Below are positions 40,923 to 51,319 of a stretch of 64,000 nt of DNA, one piece after another. Below the pieces are notes generated by a model. The model searched no databases and was not told where the DNA came from. It worked only from the letters and a program-made list of their open reading frames with translations. Within the stretch, counting starts at the first letter, position 1; the number at the start of each line of letters is the position of its first letter. The DNA is from Trichomonas vaginalis G3 (lineage: Eukaryota; Parabasalia; Trichomonadida; Trichomonadidae): positions 5,546,879 through 5,610,878 of the forward strand of contig NC_067206.1 in assembly GCF_026262505.1 (NCBI RefSeq), written 5' to 3'. A program made the translations under genes and the position numbers.

Positions 40923-41059
40923 CATCATATGTCGGAAATTGAATTTCATTCAATTTCCGACATATGATGAAATACTTGAAGAATTTTCAATTTTTAGCCT
41001 CTTTTAAATTGAATGTAATTCAATTTTTGAGGCGGCTCATTGAAAATCCGTCAAGTATT
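40923..41059. repeat. two adjacent long hairpins
   Basis: First hairpin: 40,923-40,944 pairs perfectly (22/22) with 40,948-40,969 around a 3-base loop. Second: 40,972-40,991 pairs 18/20 with 41,040-41,059, with an inner stem GCCTC/GAGGC and AAATTGAAT/ATTCAATTT. They resemble the units of the 4.9-6.1 kb array in size, spacing and imperfect pairing. Confidence 0.8.
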
Positions 41060-41167
41060 CAAATATAATATTTCAAATTTTGTACTAAAATGAGATATTT
41101 TCATAACTAGCTTCTGCAAAGTTTGGTAGAAAATAAAAATATAATTAATAAGTATATAAAAAACAAT

Positions 41168-42205
41168 TTATTTTTTGCCTGATTCCGCTTTAAGTTTCAA
41201 TATTGCAGCGTGTTGTCTTTCTGCAATACTCTTGAGATTTTCAATAATCTCTTTCTTCTTTTCATTCTTAAATACCAATATCTTAATTGTTTCTTCCATT
41301 TTTTCTGGTGATAATTCGTTCGCTTTTGCTGTTGATTGAGCTTTGACTTTTGAAAATTTCCTCTTGAATTCAGACAGCTGACGATTGAGACTATTCCTTT
41401 CGTCTTCTAATGTGCGTATTTTCGAAGGAATTTCTTGAATAAAAACTGTAATTTCGTTTTCATTTTCTGGTTCACGTTGCTCTATCTCTTTGAAGGTGTT
41501 CCTAGCTGCAGATGGAAGCATAGAATTCCTGGGAGCTACTGAAACTGTTTGTCCAACTTCCATACCAAGAATTTGTGATCTAGCACCGGCTTGCGTGAGC
41601 TGGCCTTTCAGTTTCTGTAATTCGTGGTTATTCCACTTAGCTGCTGTTTCGAGTTCTTTAATTTGCCTTGTTTTTTGCCTTAGTTCGTCTTCTAATTGCG
41701 AAACTCGTGTTTTTGTAACAGCTAATTGATATTTATCGGAATCTGCTTTAGTTAAATCTTCTTCTAAACCAGTAACTGTTAGTTTATATTGATCAACTTG
41801 CTTTTGTAGTACTTGTTGATTCAAATTTGCATCATTTAATTGGATTTTCAACGCTCTGATTTGACCATTAAGATCATTGATTTGGTTTTTCAAATCTTCA
41901 GTGTTTTGTTGTTGCGTGGAACCTGATGAAACTGGTTGTTGATTTGCTAACAACTCGGCAAGCTTTTTATATTCTGCTTGAATAGAATCTCTCTCTTCCA
42001 TTATGCGATTAACATCTGATTTATGTTCGTTTATTTCATTTTCCAGCATTTTCTTCAAATCTTGTTTATCTTGGAATAATTGGCGAAGAACTTGCTTCAT
42101 TTTCTCATCACCAGATGGCTGTGCTTCTTTTGGCTTCTCTTCTACTGGTTTTTCTTGTTCATTTTGACTATTTATTGATCCAACTTCACTTCTTTCTTTA
42201 CTCAT
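41168..42205 (-). CDS. coiled-coil protein
   Basis: A 345-residue protein read from MSKERSEVGSINSQNEQEKP; codons further upstream lack an ATG. After a ~35-residue charged head, heptad-rich coiled coil runs from about residue 35 to 215 (QLFQDKQDLKKMLENEINEH.., VLQKQVDQYKLTVTGLEEDL). A short break follows (about 215-245, QTVSVAPRNSMLPSAARNTF). A second coiled coil then continues to the basic end. No specific family is recognised; golgin or cytoskeletal tether types are possible. Confidence 0.75.
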   Translation of the reverse strand: MSKERSEVGSINSQNEQEKPVEEKPKEAQPSGDEKMKQVLRQLFQDKQDLKKMLENEINEHKSDVNRIMEERDSIQAEYKKLAELLANQQPVSSGSTQQQNTEDLKNQINDLNGQIRALKIQLNDANLNQQVLQKQVDQYKLTVTGLEEDLTKADSDKYQLAVTKTRVSQLEDELRQKTRQIKELETAAKWNNHELQKLKGQLTQAGARSQILGMEVGQTVSVAPRNSMLPSAARNTFKEIEQREPENENEITVFIQEIPSKIRTLEDERNSLNRQLSEFKRKFSKVKAQSTAKANELSPEKMEETIKILVFKNEKKKEIIENLKSIAERQHAAILKLKAESGKK

Positions 42206-42754
42206 AATTGAGAAAAAAATTGCCAAAATCGATTTTTTCAAAAATTTATTTCTAAAAAATAAACAAAATTCATTGATTTATATGAAATTATATATCTATC
42301 AATTTTTATGAATAAGGAGAAATATCTATTTTTATCAATATTTCATTTTCTATAAACCAATTTGAAATTTTCTATATTTTTCCAAAATATGAATTCGCAA
42401 TTTTTAATAAATATGCAAAAGAGACACTTAAACCTAATAGTCACACATATGAAATAATGGTATAATCCAGAATGTGAACATATAAGATTTTTTTTACATT
42501 CATTTTCAAGGTGATTAGGTTTTATATAAGCTTCCTTTTCCAAAACTCATTATTATACTAAATTAAACCAAATCATTTACTCTACAGTAACAGATATGGA
42601 ATGCTGTTCTATTGTTCTAAATTCTTCTCAAATTAGGAGTCAAAAATACGAAAACCAATATACAGTGCTTATAAAGAAAATGTTTCTGCAATCAAAATCT
42701 CCAACAAATTATCTTGAAAAACGGTTTTTTTGTCCGTTATAAAATATTACCCCA
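42206..42754. other. intergenic between divergent genes
   Basis: AT-rich spacer. AAACGGTTTTTTTGTCCG lies about 25-35 bases ahead of the LC8 start and may be its promoter. No other feature. Confidence 0.5.
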
Positions 42755-43096
42755 ATGGCTCAGCCTCAAGTAAACGACCCAAATTTCAACCCAAAATTCA
42801 TCGATATGGATGAAGAGAGAGTTGAAGAGGCTAAGAAAATAATTAAAGAGGCTGTTAACAAATGCTCCGATGAGCGTGAAATGGCTAAAATGATCAAACT
42901 ACACTTCGACGAGCTCTACGGCAAAATCTGGCACTGTGTAGTAGGTAAATCTTTCGGTACATTTGGAACCCACGAAACAAAGAACTATTTGTATATTTAT
43001 TATAAGCAAACAGCTGTCCAACTCTGGAAATGCGGTTATATTTACGAGAAAAAGGAACAGACAGAAGAGCAATCTGAACAGACTGCCAATAATTAA
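42755..43096 (+). CDS. DYNLL: dynein light chain LC8
   Basis: A 113-residue hub dimer of cytoplasmic and axonemal dynein. The LC8 core is clear: MAKMIKLHFDELYGKIWHCV, VGKSFGTFGTHETKNYLYIY and QTAVQLWKCG (the GKSFGTFGTHE strand is slightly unlike the usual GRNFGSYVTHE). A longer than usual N-terminus (about 20 residues) and an acidic Gln/Glu tail after the core distinguish it from the 89-residue human form. It fits the flagellated lifestyle suggested by the centrin and kinesin-9-like genes nearby. Confidence 0.92.
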   Translation: MAQPQVNDPNFNPKFIDMDEERVEEAKKIIKEAVNKCSDEREMAKMIKLHFDELYGKIWHCVVGKSFGTFGTHETKNYLYIYYKQTAVQLWKCGYIYEKKEQTEEQSEQTANN

Positions 43097-43584
43097 AATT
43101 TGCATATTATTTGTCTTCAATTCTTTTAGTTTTATCTATGTTTAATAAGTAATTTGATAGAATCAAATTTTAATTGATGGATATTTAAGTAAAAGCTACC
43201 AATTTTTTAAAAAATTTTGAAAAATATTATATTGTTTATCTGTATGACTTTTCATTTATCATACTATTTCAACATATTTCAAATGTTAACATTCTTCTTC
43301 CTAATTAACTTCATTCATTTAATATGTCAAATATTTATGTTATATCTTGGAAATTTTTATAATTAGTCTAGCACCCATCTCAAATCAGAAATCCTTAATT
43401 ATACTGAAGTGATTTAGCAATAACCTTTAATATATTGATGAAGATGGAATGTTGGAAGTGGTTTATTGGTTCGATTGAGGCTGCATTATATTCGCTATGG
43501 CTATTAAACCTATATCACATACACAGTACATGATGGCATCATATTTTTCTCTTCAGAAATTTTACAAGCAAACTTTTTCTCGGA
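43097..43584. other. intergenic
   Basis: AT-rich spacer; nothing recognised. Confidence 0.5.
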
Positions 43585-45681
43585 ATGACTTCTTTGAATG
43601 AATCTACTGAAATTCAAAGAATCATTGACGCTGATAAAGAGATAATTATGTTTGCCAACTGGATGCCTATAACAGGCAACATTACAAAAGGCGATGGATT
43701 ACTTATAATTTCAGATATAGCAATGTATGTTATGCAATATGATACTCAATGCCAGTTGATTTCTAGAGCGAAAGAGTACATTGTGTCCACCGAATCAGTT
43801 ACATTTCAAGAACCAGATTCATTGAATTTCACATTTCCTAATGATCGTCAAATAATATTGAAATTCCCATATCCAAAGGATATCATGAGCATATTTATTA
43901 CACAATTATGGCAAATCTCTATCCAAAATGAATTCCCTCAAATTTCTGAATCTCTTTCTATCTCTTTCAAGCAGTTTCACCCCAAAATTAACATAGCCAA
44001 GCGTTTTTATGCTAAATCCCTTACTAAGAATCGCACAATTTCAACAGAACTTTATAAAAATATACTTCATTATTTTGAATCAAAGCCAAATACAGTAGTT
44101 ATATCGGAAATCAATGGAGTAGAGAATTTCATTGATGTTTTGCTCTTTGCGATATATCCATTTGATTATATTAAAAAACTTGTGATAGATGGAGAAACAA
44201 CGAACTCCTACTTCAGAAATATATCACAAAACTCCGAGTATCTAGCTAATATACGTACCCTTGTCATTTCCGCTACTCCAGATGAGTATTTCCCAAATTG
44301 TATGCAAAGTTTATCAAATTTGACCATAGAAAGGATCGAATTCAGAGGTCTTGCAATCGGAAAAGAGCATCTTGATGCAATCTCATCATACTATCTTAAC
44401 AGCAAGTGCCAATTCATCAATTTTGAAAGAATTTCATTTGATTGTCGAGAAACAGAAGTAAATCAGTTCTTTACAACACTTTCATCTGCAAGTAGTAATA
44501 GAATTATCGGTCTTACAACCGTCAGAATGGACAAACGCGATGAATTACTCAATACTTTCATGAGATTGAAGCATTTATACCTCAGAGGTACAGGACTCAA
44601 TCTTTCCAAGATATTTAAGAGCTTGCAAGGCACAAATATCGTCACAGCTGACCTTTCCGGAAGCAGATGTCGAAAATTACTTGATCCATCGATAAAACTT
44701 CCATCAAAGCTTTCGAAATTGATTGTAAATGAGATATCATGGACAAATAGATCGTTGTTGGCCCTTTTCACCATGGTTGACAACCTTTCTTCCCAAATTT
44801 CTCTTTCAATTTCGCACGCAACGATGACAAAAGACCATTGGACGTCATTTTTCGGCGAAAAGGTATCAATGAAGAACATCCAAGCCTTCACTTGGAACGA
44901 CAATCCAATAAATCAAGCTTTTGTCAAGAATATCTGCAAATCTCAAGTGAAATACCTCTCCGTTGGAGGAAATCTCGAAGGAGGGTCAGCAAATGACTTC
45001 TTCCAGTGCAGTAACAATATCGAATTCCTTGATATTTCCGGATATGGAGATAAAAAAGTTTGTAACTCTGTAATTGAAACTGTTATATCAGCTGCGAAGT
45101 CAAAACGTGTTAAATACATTGATTTCTCGGGTAACAATATAGGAGATTCGAAGTTTGGAACTTTAATTCCTTTCATTTCCAGATTTGATGGATTTTTGAT
45201 GGACAAAAATTCAATTTTAGATCCGAAATCATATTCACAGCTCCAAACAGAGTTCCAAAAGAGGCAAATGCAAATTCCAACCATTGCTCCAATGTTTGAT
45301 TACTACAAATCACCGAAAGGAGTTCTCGGAAAGGTTCCAGATTTCAAGGGTAAGTTCCATTTGAAGTTCGAAACAAGAAGTTTCCCTGAGCAATCAAGTG
45401 TTGCTGCAGCAGATTTCAAAGATCGGATAAAGTCAGAGAATAAGACAGGAGTTATCGAGGACGCGAAGTCAGTTATGATGATTCCAGCACCTTTATCAGA
45501 TTATATGCCTCTTGTGAAGGAAAGAGAGCTAAGATTGGAAGATGATCCAGTCGAAACTGATAAATGGGCTTTGGATCTTGTAGAAATACCTGCTAACGAA
45601 TTTGACAAACTCAAATCATCTATAATGGCTGAACTTAACTTCGATAATCTCAAAAAGAACCTCATGGAAATCGCTCAATAA
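43585..45681 (+). CDS. leucine-rich repeat protein, CARMIL-like
   Basis: A 698-residue cytosolic protein. Residues ~20-120 could be a PH-like domain (GDGLLIISDIAMYVMQY.., NDRQIILKFPYPKDIMSIF). Residues ~150-560 show irregular LRRs of about 28 residues (e.g. KHLYLRGTGLNLSKIFKSL, NIEFLDISGYGDKKV, VKYIDFSGNNIGDSKF). The C-terminal ~130 residues are charged. A PH plus LRR arrangement is that of CARMIL actin regulators. A capping-protein-binding motif was not identified, so the name is by layout only. Confidence 0.6.
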   Translation: MTSLNESTEIQRIIDADKEIIMFANWMPITGNITKGDGLLIISDIAMYVMQYDTQCQLISRAKEYIVSTESVTFQEPDSLNFTFPNDRQIILKFPYPKDIMSIFITQLWQISIQNEFPQISESLSISFKQFHPKINIAKRFYAKSLTKNRTISTELYKNILHYFESKPNTVVISEINGVENFIDVLLFAIYPFDYIKKLVIDGETTNSYFRNISQNSEYLANIRTLVISATPDEYFPNCMQSLSNLTIERIEFRGLAIGKEHLDAISSYYLNSKCQFINFERISFDCRETEVNQFFTTLSSASSNRIIGLTTVRMDKRDELLNTFMRLKHLYLRGTGLNLSKIFKSLQGTNIVTADLSGSRCRKLLDPSIKLPSKLSKLIVNEISWTNRSLLALFTMVDNLSSQISLSISHATMTKDHWTSFFGEKVSMKNIQAFTWNDNPINQAFVKNICKSQVKYLSVGGNLEGGSANDFFQCSNNIEFLDISGYGDKKVCNSVIETVISAAKSKRVKYIDFSGNNIGDSKFGTLIPFISRFDGFLMDKNSILDPKSYSQLQTEFQKRQMQIPTIAPMFDYYKSPKGVLGKVPDFKGKFHLKFETRSFPEQSSVAAADFKDRIKSENKTGVIEDAKSVMMIPAPLSDYMPLVKERELRLEDDPVETDKWALDLVEIPANEFDKLKSSIMAELNFDNLKKNLMEIAQ

Positions 45682-46111
45682 TCGTTTTTATTAAGTTATT
45701 TTGTTATAAAAATTCGGAATTAAGTTATATTTAACTTTTTTTAAAAGATTTCATATGAATAATTTTGTTGAAACTGAAGAGAATAAGTTTTGTACTTAGA
45801 ATAAGCATGTCATTGGACTTAAATTGCATATTTTATTAATAAATTCTTGATAGATAGACTTAGAATAGAGCAATTAGGCAATATTCTGTCAAAATCTTGA
45901 AATGAACATTCAAAGTTTGAGCTCCAAAGAATCAAGGGAAAATTTTTCCAAAATATCTTTAAATGTGATTAAAATAGACAAATTTTATAAAAGATTGCAA
46001 TCATTTCAAGTAATTTCAGATTATTTACAACAAACATAGAATGCCGAAACAAAATTAAATGAATTATGACAACAATTGATTCAAAACAATATAAAATTCT
46101 AATATCTTTAT
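45682..46111. other. intergenic between convergent genes
   Basis: AT-rich; nothing recognised. Confidence 0.5.
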
Positions 46112-46963
46112 TTAAATATCTTCAAATTCATGTTTTCTCAACAAGTAATTGAAATTATAGAGAAACTCTTGTGCAAGTTTTGTACATTTATGCTGTAAAT
46201 ATGTGAAAGCATAAATTCTTGCGATAGTCGTTCCAAATCCGGAATAAAGTCCTTTGAAACCTCTTGTTTGGTACGTATCACGAATTACTCCAACAAAATT
46301 CATACCACGAACAGATTCATCAGCAATCATTCTCTTCCTGGCAACGTCAAAAGGATAAGTAGCGAATTGTGCACAGGTAAGTACAGTTCCATGCACGAGA
46401 AAATCTAATACTGGGGAGTTCTTGATAGGATACTTATGGAGAATTATCTCAGAAGCAAACATTACACTGCGATATGGAATGTATCCAATTAAAGTAGGAT
46501 GAATACCTCGTAAAAATCCGTTAATTCCATCAGTTTGCCAGATTTTATATGCAGTCTTTGATATTGTTGGGTATTTAACTGGATTAGAGATCATCAAAGT
46601 ATGAATAACATCAACAGGATGTGAAACAACTGACGCTGCTGTTGCTGATATCATATCAGCTATACTTCGATTCATAAAGTACCGTAATTCATCAAATAAA
46701 ATGTATCTAAAAATTGTTTGGTTTGGAATTCGAATTAAGTCACATGCAAATCCATGGAACAATCTCGGAAATCCTTGCATAAGAATTTCATTCCAGAGAA
46801 TAGAATTTGACTGACTTCCATGAATAATTTTTGATACTTTGATTGTATCTAAAGGAGCAATAAGATATTTAGGACCAATAACGCCTACAAAACCACTCAT
46901 AAGCATTTGAATCGGAGATAATGAATCATCCGGCTTCTTTTTCCTGAAGAAGCTGAAAAGCAT
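46112..46963 (-). CDS. mitochondrial carrier family protein (hydrogenosomal?)
   Basis: A 283-residue membrane transporter with the threefold carrier repeat. The three Px[DE] signatures are visible as APLDTIKV (about residue 37), HPVDVIHTLM (about 115) and YPFDVARKRM (about 210). Each is followed by a second hydrophobic helix (GFPRLFHGF.., GINGFLRGI.., GFKGLYSGFGTT). The first signature has Val after Lys and the second lacks the usual basic residue, so it is divergent. Trichomonads have hydrogenosomes instead of mitochondria, and that is the likely membrane. Substrate unknown. Confidence 0.88.
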   Translation of the reverse strand: MLFSFFRKKKPDDSLSPIQMLMSGFVGVIGPKYLIAPLDTIKVSKIIHGSQSNSILWNEILMQGFPRLFHGFACDLIRIPNQTIFRYILFDELRYFMNRSIADMISATAASVVSHPVDVIHTLMISNPVKYPTISKTAYKIWQTDGINGFLRGIHPTLIGYIPYRSVMFASEIILHKYPIKNSPVLDFLVHGTVLTCAQFATYPFDVARKRMIADESVRGMNFVGVIRDTYQTRGFKGLYSGFGTTIARIYAFTYLQHKCTKLAQEFLYNFNYLLRKHEFEDI

Positions 46964-47359
46964 CGACTGCGATCAAAAATTTTATTTGAGAGGCACTTTT
47001 TACCTCATTGTCAAAATCAAAAAATGAGTAGATTATGTACTTCTGTTGGATGTGTGACTAAGTTTTATTCTGTATCAGATATAACATCATGTGTAGATAG
47101 AAAAGTATGATTTTATATGCAGAGAAGTTCATTAATTATACTGAATAAGATTATCAATTTTTTTTTGCAAAGCATCACTATTTTTTCTTTCAAACTATAC
47201 ATAATGACATCATGTATTTTGACTACTCAAGCGAAAAAAGGATGGATTCAATTTGAAGAGTATCCTTTGCAGATTATGAGGTTTTGTTGCTAGTAAACTT
47301 TACAAATTGTAAACTGTGATTTGTCAGAAATATTCCAAAAATTTTTGAAAAGGTTTGTT
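46964..47359. other. intergenic between divergent genes
   Basis: AT-rich. The RPL4 promoter box is at its right end. Nothing else is recognised. Confidence 0.5.
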
Positions 47360-47361
47360 TG

Positions 47362-47379
47362 GTTCGACCTTTTTGTCTG
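47362..47379 (+). promoter_or_regulatory. RPL4 transcription start box (CCTTT)
   Basis: CCTTT at 47,368-47,372, eight bases before the ATG. Confidence 0.6.
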
Positions 47380-48492
47380 ATGTCTCGCCAAACAGTGAAC
47401 GTCCTTACACAGGAAGGTCAGAAGGCTTCCACAATCGAACTCCCAAAGGTTTTCGACACACCAATCCGTGCTGAAGTCGTTAAAGAGGTCTACGTCAACC
47501 TTGCTAAGAATGCTCAGCAGCCACACGCCAACGACCCAATGGCTGGTAAGAAGGTTTCTGCCATCTCTTGGGGTACAGGCCGTGCTAAGGCTTGTGTTCC
47601 ACGTGTCAATGGTTCCGGCTCCAACAGAAATGGCCAAGGTGCTTACGCTAACTTCTGCCGTGGTGGCCACCGCTTCAACCCACCAACACTCCTTCGCCGC
47701 TGGTTCCGCCCAGTCCCATCCCGCCAACGCAAGTTCGCCATCGCTTCTGCCATCGCCGCTACAGCTGTTGTCCCACTTGTCCAGGCTCGTGGCCACGTCC
47801 TCGGTGAAGTCAAGGAAGTCCCAATCGTTGTTGTCGATGCTGTCCAGGAGATCAAGCGCACACGCGATGCTGTTGAGCTCCTCAAGAAGGTCGGCGTTTA
47901 CGGTGATGTCCAGCGCGTCCTCGATGGCTCCGTCCACCGCTCCTCCAAGGGCAAGTTCCGCCGTGCTGCCTACAAGACAAAGAAGGGCCCACTTGTTATC
48001 TACAACGAAGACAAGGGCATCGTCAAGGCTTTCCGCAACATCCCAGGCGTCGAGACAATCTCCGTCAAGGCTCTCGCTCTCGCTAAGCTCGCCCCAGCCG
48101 CTCAGGTTGGCCGCCTTACAGTCTGGACAGAGTCCGCTTTCAAGGCTCTCGATGGCATCTACGAGTCCAAGAAGCGCTTCTCTCTTCCACGCTCCATCAT
48201 GACAAACGCTGATATCGAAGCCGTCATCACATCCGATGCTGTTCAGTCCGTCCTCAACGAGAAGAAGGAAGTCGTCCCACTTCCAAAGTGCCGCTGCTGC
48301 AAGAAGCTCTCCGTCGGTGCTTGCGAGGACTGGCAGAAGGCTCTCAAGGAAGTCGCCGAACTCCGTGCTGCTCAGGAAGCTAAGCGCACATCCCCAGAAG
48401 TTGTCAAGGCTGTCTTCGCTGAAGCCGTCGCCGCTCAGCCAGCTACACCAGACAACATGTCTACACAGATCATCAACCACATCCCACTCTAA
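47380..48492 (+). CDS. RPL4: 60S ribosomal protein L4 (uL4)
   Basis: A 370-residue protein from MSRQTVNVLTQEGQ. Eukaryotic L4 features include FDTPIRAEVVKEVYVNLAKN, SWGTGRAKACVPRVNGSG, GQGAYANFCRGGHRFNPP, and GHVLGEVKEVPIVVVDAVQE. It is part of the large subunit and lines the peptide exit tunnel. It lacks much of the long Lys-rich tail of human L4. Codon bias is extreme (nearly all GC-ending), so both strands stay open over the gene, and a 405-codon antisense frame here is an artefact. Confidence 0.97.
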   Translation: MSRQTVNVLTQEGQKASTIELPKVFDTPIRAEVVKEVYVNLAKNAQQPHANDPMAGKKVSAISWGTGRAKACVPRVNGSGSNRNGQGAYANFCRGGHRFNPPTLLRRWFRPVPSRQRKFAIASAIAATAVVPLVQARGHVLGEVKEVPIVVVDAVQEIKRTRDAVELLKKVGVYGDVQRVLDGSVHRSSKGKFRRAAYKTKKGPLVIYNEDKGIVKAFRNIPGVETISVKALALAKLAPAAQVGRLTVWTESAFKALDGIYESKKRFSLPRSIMTNADIEAVITSDAVQSVLNEKKEVVPLPKCRCCKKLSVGACEDWQKALKEVAELRAAQEAKRTSPEVVKAVFAEAVAAQPATPDNMSTQIINHIPL

Positions 48493-48899
48493 ACAATATA
48501 ACAGCATATTTAATTTTCATAATCAAACAATAATTTTTTTTTAAATTTATTGTCTAATTTATATATTTTATTGATTGAAAATGATCTTTCTTAGTTAAAT
48601 TCACTGATGCTTTTTCTTAACTGAAGGTTGATTATCTAATTTGGCTTGAAAAACAAAAAATGATATAATTTTTTTTGTATTCAGACATTTTGCACATTAT
48701 TTGATGGCCGCACAGTTATGGGCCTGTAGAGACTAAAAGAACATCATGAATTTAATATGCTTCAACATGATATAAAAAAACTGAATCAATGAATTTCAAC
48801 TTATAAGTATACGCGTATAAGTAATATGCCACAAATTAACGAATTTCTTTATATTTGTTCTAATCAGAACCAACATATATTAGATCAATTGATTTTTTT
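48493..48899. other. intergenic
   Basis: AT-rich; nothing recognised besides TGTCACTTTT at 48,901-48,910 just before the next start. Confidence 0.5.
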
Positions 48900-48914
48900 T
48901 TGTCACTTTTGAAA

Positions 48915-49769
48915 ATGGATGTGATTTTTCATATCTCTAACGGTGATACAATTCATGAAAGATACGACGGAGATGTAACATTTAGCGAGATTGAAGAGAT
49001 GTTTAAAACCAAATATTTGCATGAAGCAACAAAAATTAGATTTTTATATCAGGGAAAAATTCTTACAGGAGAAATGAAATTATCTGATATCGGTTATATT
49101 CATCCAAGAGAAATCATGACTTATCCAACTCCAATGCTGAAACCAAAGCCAAAACAAGAACAACCGTCAAACACCACAAACTCCACACAATCACCACAAA
49201 ATCCTAAACAACCAGGAAATGCTGAACAATCTTCAATATCACAATCGCAAAATCAGACAAATAAAAATAAGTATGAACCTAAAAAAGAAAATTCGCCAGC
49301 GATTTCGGAAAAAACAACTACAAAAACCACTGCATTACCCACAGAAAAGAAATCTACTGAAACAAAACAAAATTCTACTCAAAATTCCCAAACACCGAGT
49401 AAATCTACATCAAATCCATCTTCATCACAATCATTTCAACCAAGCCAACCAAAGCCAGCTGAATCAAAACCAAAACAAGCAGAAAATAAAAATTCAATTC
49501 CGAAACCAAAACAACCACAGCCATTACCTGCTGGAGCTAAGCCTCCATCACAACAAGACTTAAACAAAGCCAGAAATCCAGGTGTTGAAAAAGTTCGAAA
49601 AATTGTTCTTGAAAAACCAAATTCAAGCCTATATGCAGTCATTAACTCAATAGGCAAGTCAGATCCTGTTTTGGCAGACAAAGTAAGAGCAAATCCTATT
49701 CCTTTCTTGACTTTACTCGGAATTCCATACAAAATTGAAAACGGAAAGATCGTGTTGCAGGAAAAATGA
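48915..49769 (+). CDS. Rad23-like protein: ubiquitin-like plus XPC-binding-like domain, no UBA
   Basis: A 284-residue protein read from MDVIFHISNGDTIHER (the ATG at 48,915, a few bases after TGTCACTTTT). Residues 1-75 look like a ubiquitin-like domain (KIRFLYQGKILTGEMKLSDI). Residues ~76-215 are a Pro/Gln/Ser/Asn-rich linker. Residues ~215-270 (VEKVRKIVLEKPNSSLYAVI, then SDPVLADKVRANPIPFL) resemble the XPC-binding/STI1-like fold of Rad23. No UBA domain is seen between or after. It could be a proteasome shuttle-like or ubiquilin/STI1-type adaptor. Domain calls are by pattern. Confidence 0.6.
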   Translation: MDVIFHISNGDTIHERYDGDVTFSEIEEMFKTKYLHEATKIRFLYQGKILTGEMKLSDIGYIHPREIMTYPTPMLKPKPKQEQPSNTTNSTQSPQNPKQPGNAEQSSISQSQNQTNKNKYEPKKENSPAISEKTTTKTTALPTEKKSTETKQNSTQNSQTPSKSTSNPSSSQSFQPSQPKPAESKPKQAENKNSIPKPKQPQPLPAGAKPPSQQDLNKARNPGVEKVRKIVLEKPNSSLYAVINSIGKSDPVLADKVRANPIPFLTLLGIPYKIENGKIVLQEK

Positions 49770-50011
49770 AATATATATTTCTCGTAATTAATAAATTGTT
49801 TATTTAGTAAATAAAAATGTTTAATATTTTTTTTTATATTCAATTTTATTAGTACTGCAAATGTATATTCATTGTCAAACTGCAATGTTCTACATGATGC
49901 ATACATGTACAACAATTTTTATCTCTTCGCATTATTTGTCAAGTTGATACGAATTTACCAAATTCATGAGAATGCTAGAAAGTGATAAATTGCTTTTAAA
50001 ATTAGATGTTA

Positions 50012-51049
50012 TTAAGGGTGCACCCGTATGTACATTTATTTGAGAGGAGGAGGATTACCCTCTCAATTTTGAGGGATTCGTTAGTTTATTTTCTCGATGA
50101 ATATGCAATAAAATTTGATTTTTACCTTATCAATATACTTCATATAATATACACATGTTCATGTAAAAACTTTTTTCCAAAATCCTCAGGAATTAAGGGA
50201 TTTTTGAATTTTAAGAATTTTTTTCGAAAAAAAATATTTTCAGAACAGCCTTAACGGCTAAGATTTAGGAACAATGTTAAGTATCAAAAAGAAAGGAGGT
50301 CTGATATAGACAACATATATCGTTGAAGGTTGAAAAAATCTCTAATATTTGAGCCCAAAATTTCAAATTTTAATTTTTTGAAAAAAGAGGCCACCCGTAT
50401 GTACGTTTATTTGAGAGGAAGAGGATTATATTTTTGAAAGGGTGAAACATTATGAATATGTTAATTATCTAATAATATGTATTATTATAAAAAAGAAAAA
50501 ATAAAGCACGTTAAAATTTTTCTTTCTTGATTTTTTACAAAATCTACTTAGAATTATGCAAAATATGACTAAATAATTATAAATTTCAAGTTAAATTTTA
50601 ATTTTGATAAATAATTTAAATTTCAAAATATCAAGTTCAGTTCGACTATGTATGTAGTAATTCCTAAATAAAGTGCCAAAACCCTATTAAAATATATGAA
50701 CATTTTCAACATTTTAATGTTTTTATTTAAAAATTTGATGGAATATGAGCTTCAAACAATTATTATGTAAATAAAAATAATTAAATATATGTATTTATTC
50801 GTATTACAACCGTAGTAAGTCGATTCTTCCTTTCTTCTACTGAGTTTTGAATTTGATTTCGAATTGTAAAGAGATTCAAAGGGAAAATACTAGCGGATAA
50901 AAACTACCGCCATGAAAGGGTCATAATGGACTCAAGTTGTATTTTTTGATATTTTTTGCTTTTCGAGCCTAAATAGGTAGCCAAGATAATGCCTAAAAAT
51001 AAGGTTCTAAATTCTGAAGTTTACATGATCCTCTCGTGTGCACCCTTAA
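50012..51049. mobile_element. TTAA-flanked non-autonomous DNA transposon (piggyBac-like?)
   Basis: A 1,030-bp insert (50,016-51,045) with short inverted ends GGGTGCAC/GTGCACCC, flanked on both sides by TTAA (50,012-50,015 and 51,046-51,049). Duplicated TTAA is the target choice of piggyBac transposons. A 37-bp segment starting CACCCGTATGTAC is repeated directly at 50,021 and 50,392 with two changes, and GAGAGGA recurs near the right end in inverse. No transposase is encoded. It sits at the 3' end of an ankyrin pseudogene. Confidence 0.6.
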
Positions 51050-51290
51050 GCATATGAATGAAAAAGATCAATGAGTTCTCTATGATAATAAATCACTGCA
51101 TATCGAAGAGCAGTTCTTCCTAAATTATCTTTTTGATTGATATTTGCTCCATGAGTTAGAAGAAATTCAGCTGCTTCTTTACAAACACTTAATGCTGCCA
51201 AATGAGAAGTTTGTCCGTATTCACCTTTTCTCCATGTGAAAGAAGAAATTCAATTACTTTATTCTTAGGATATTATTATTGTGGTATGGT
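51050..51290 (-). pseudogene. ankyrin repeat pseudogene fragment
   Basis: Minus-strand remnants of two to three ankyrin units (FLLTHGANINQKDNLGRTAL, then RYAVIYYHRELIDLF), ending at a stop inside the TTAA next to the transposon. Frames are interrupted and no start is present. Confidence 0.65.
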
Positions 51291-51319
51291 GGTTAAAGAT
51301 ATGGTTAAAATTTTTATAA

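Noticed and set aside
43460-43500. A TTCGATT stretch resembling a tRNA T-loop.
   Set aside because: No matching A box, stems or tRNA length around it.
47290-48507. A 405-codon open frame antisense to RPL4.
   Set aside because: Strong codon bias of the ribosomal protein gene removes stop codons from the complementary strand; the product is Asp/Ser/Trp-rich nonsense.
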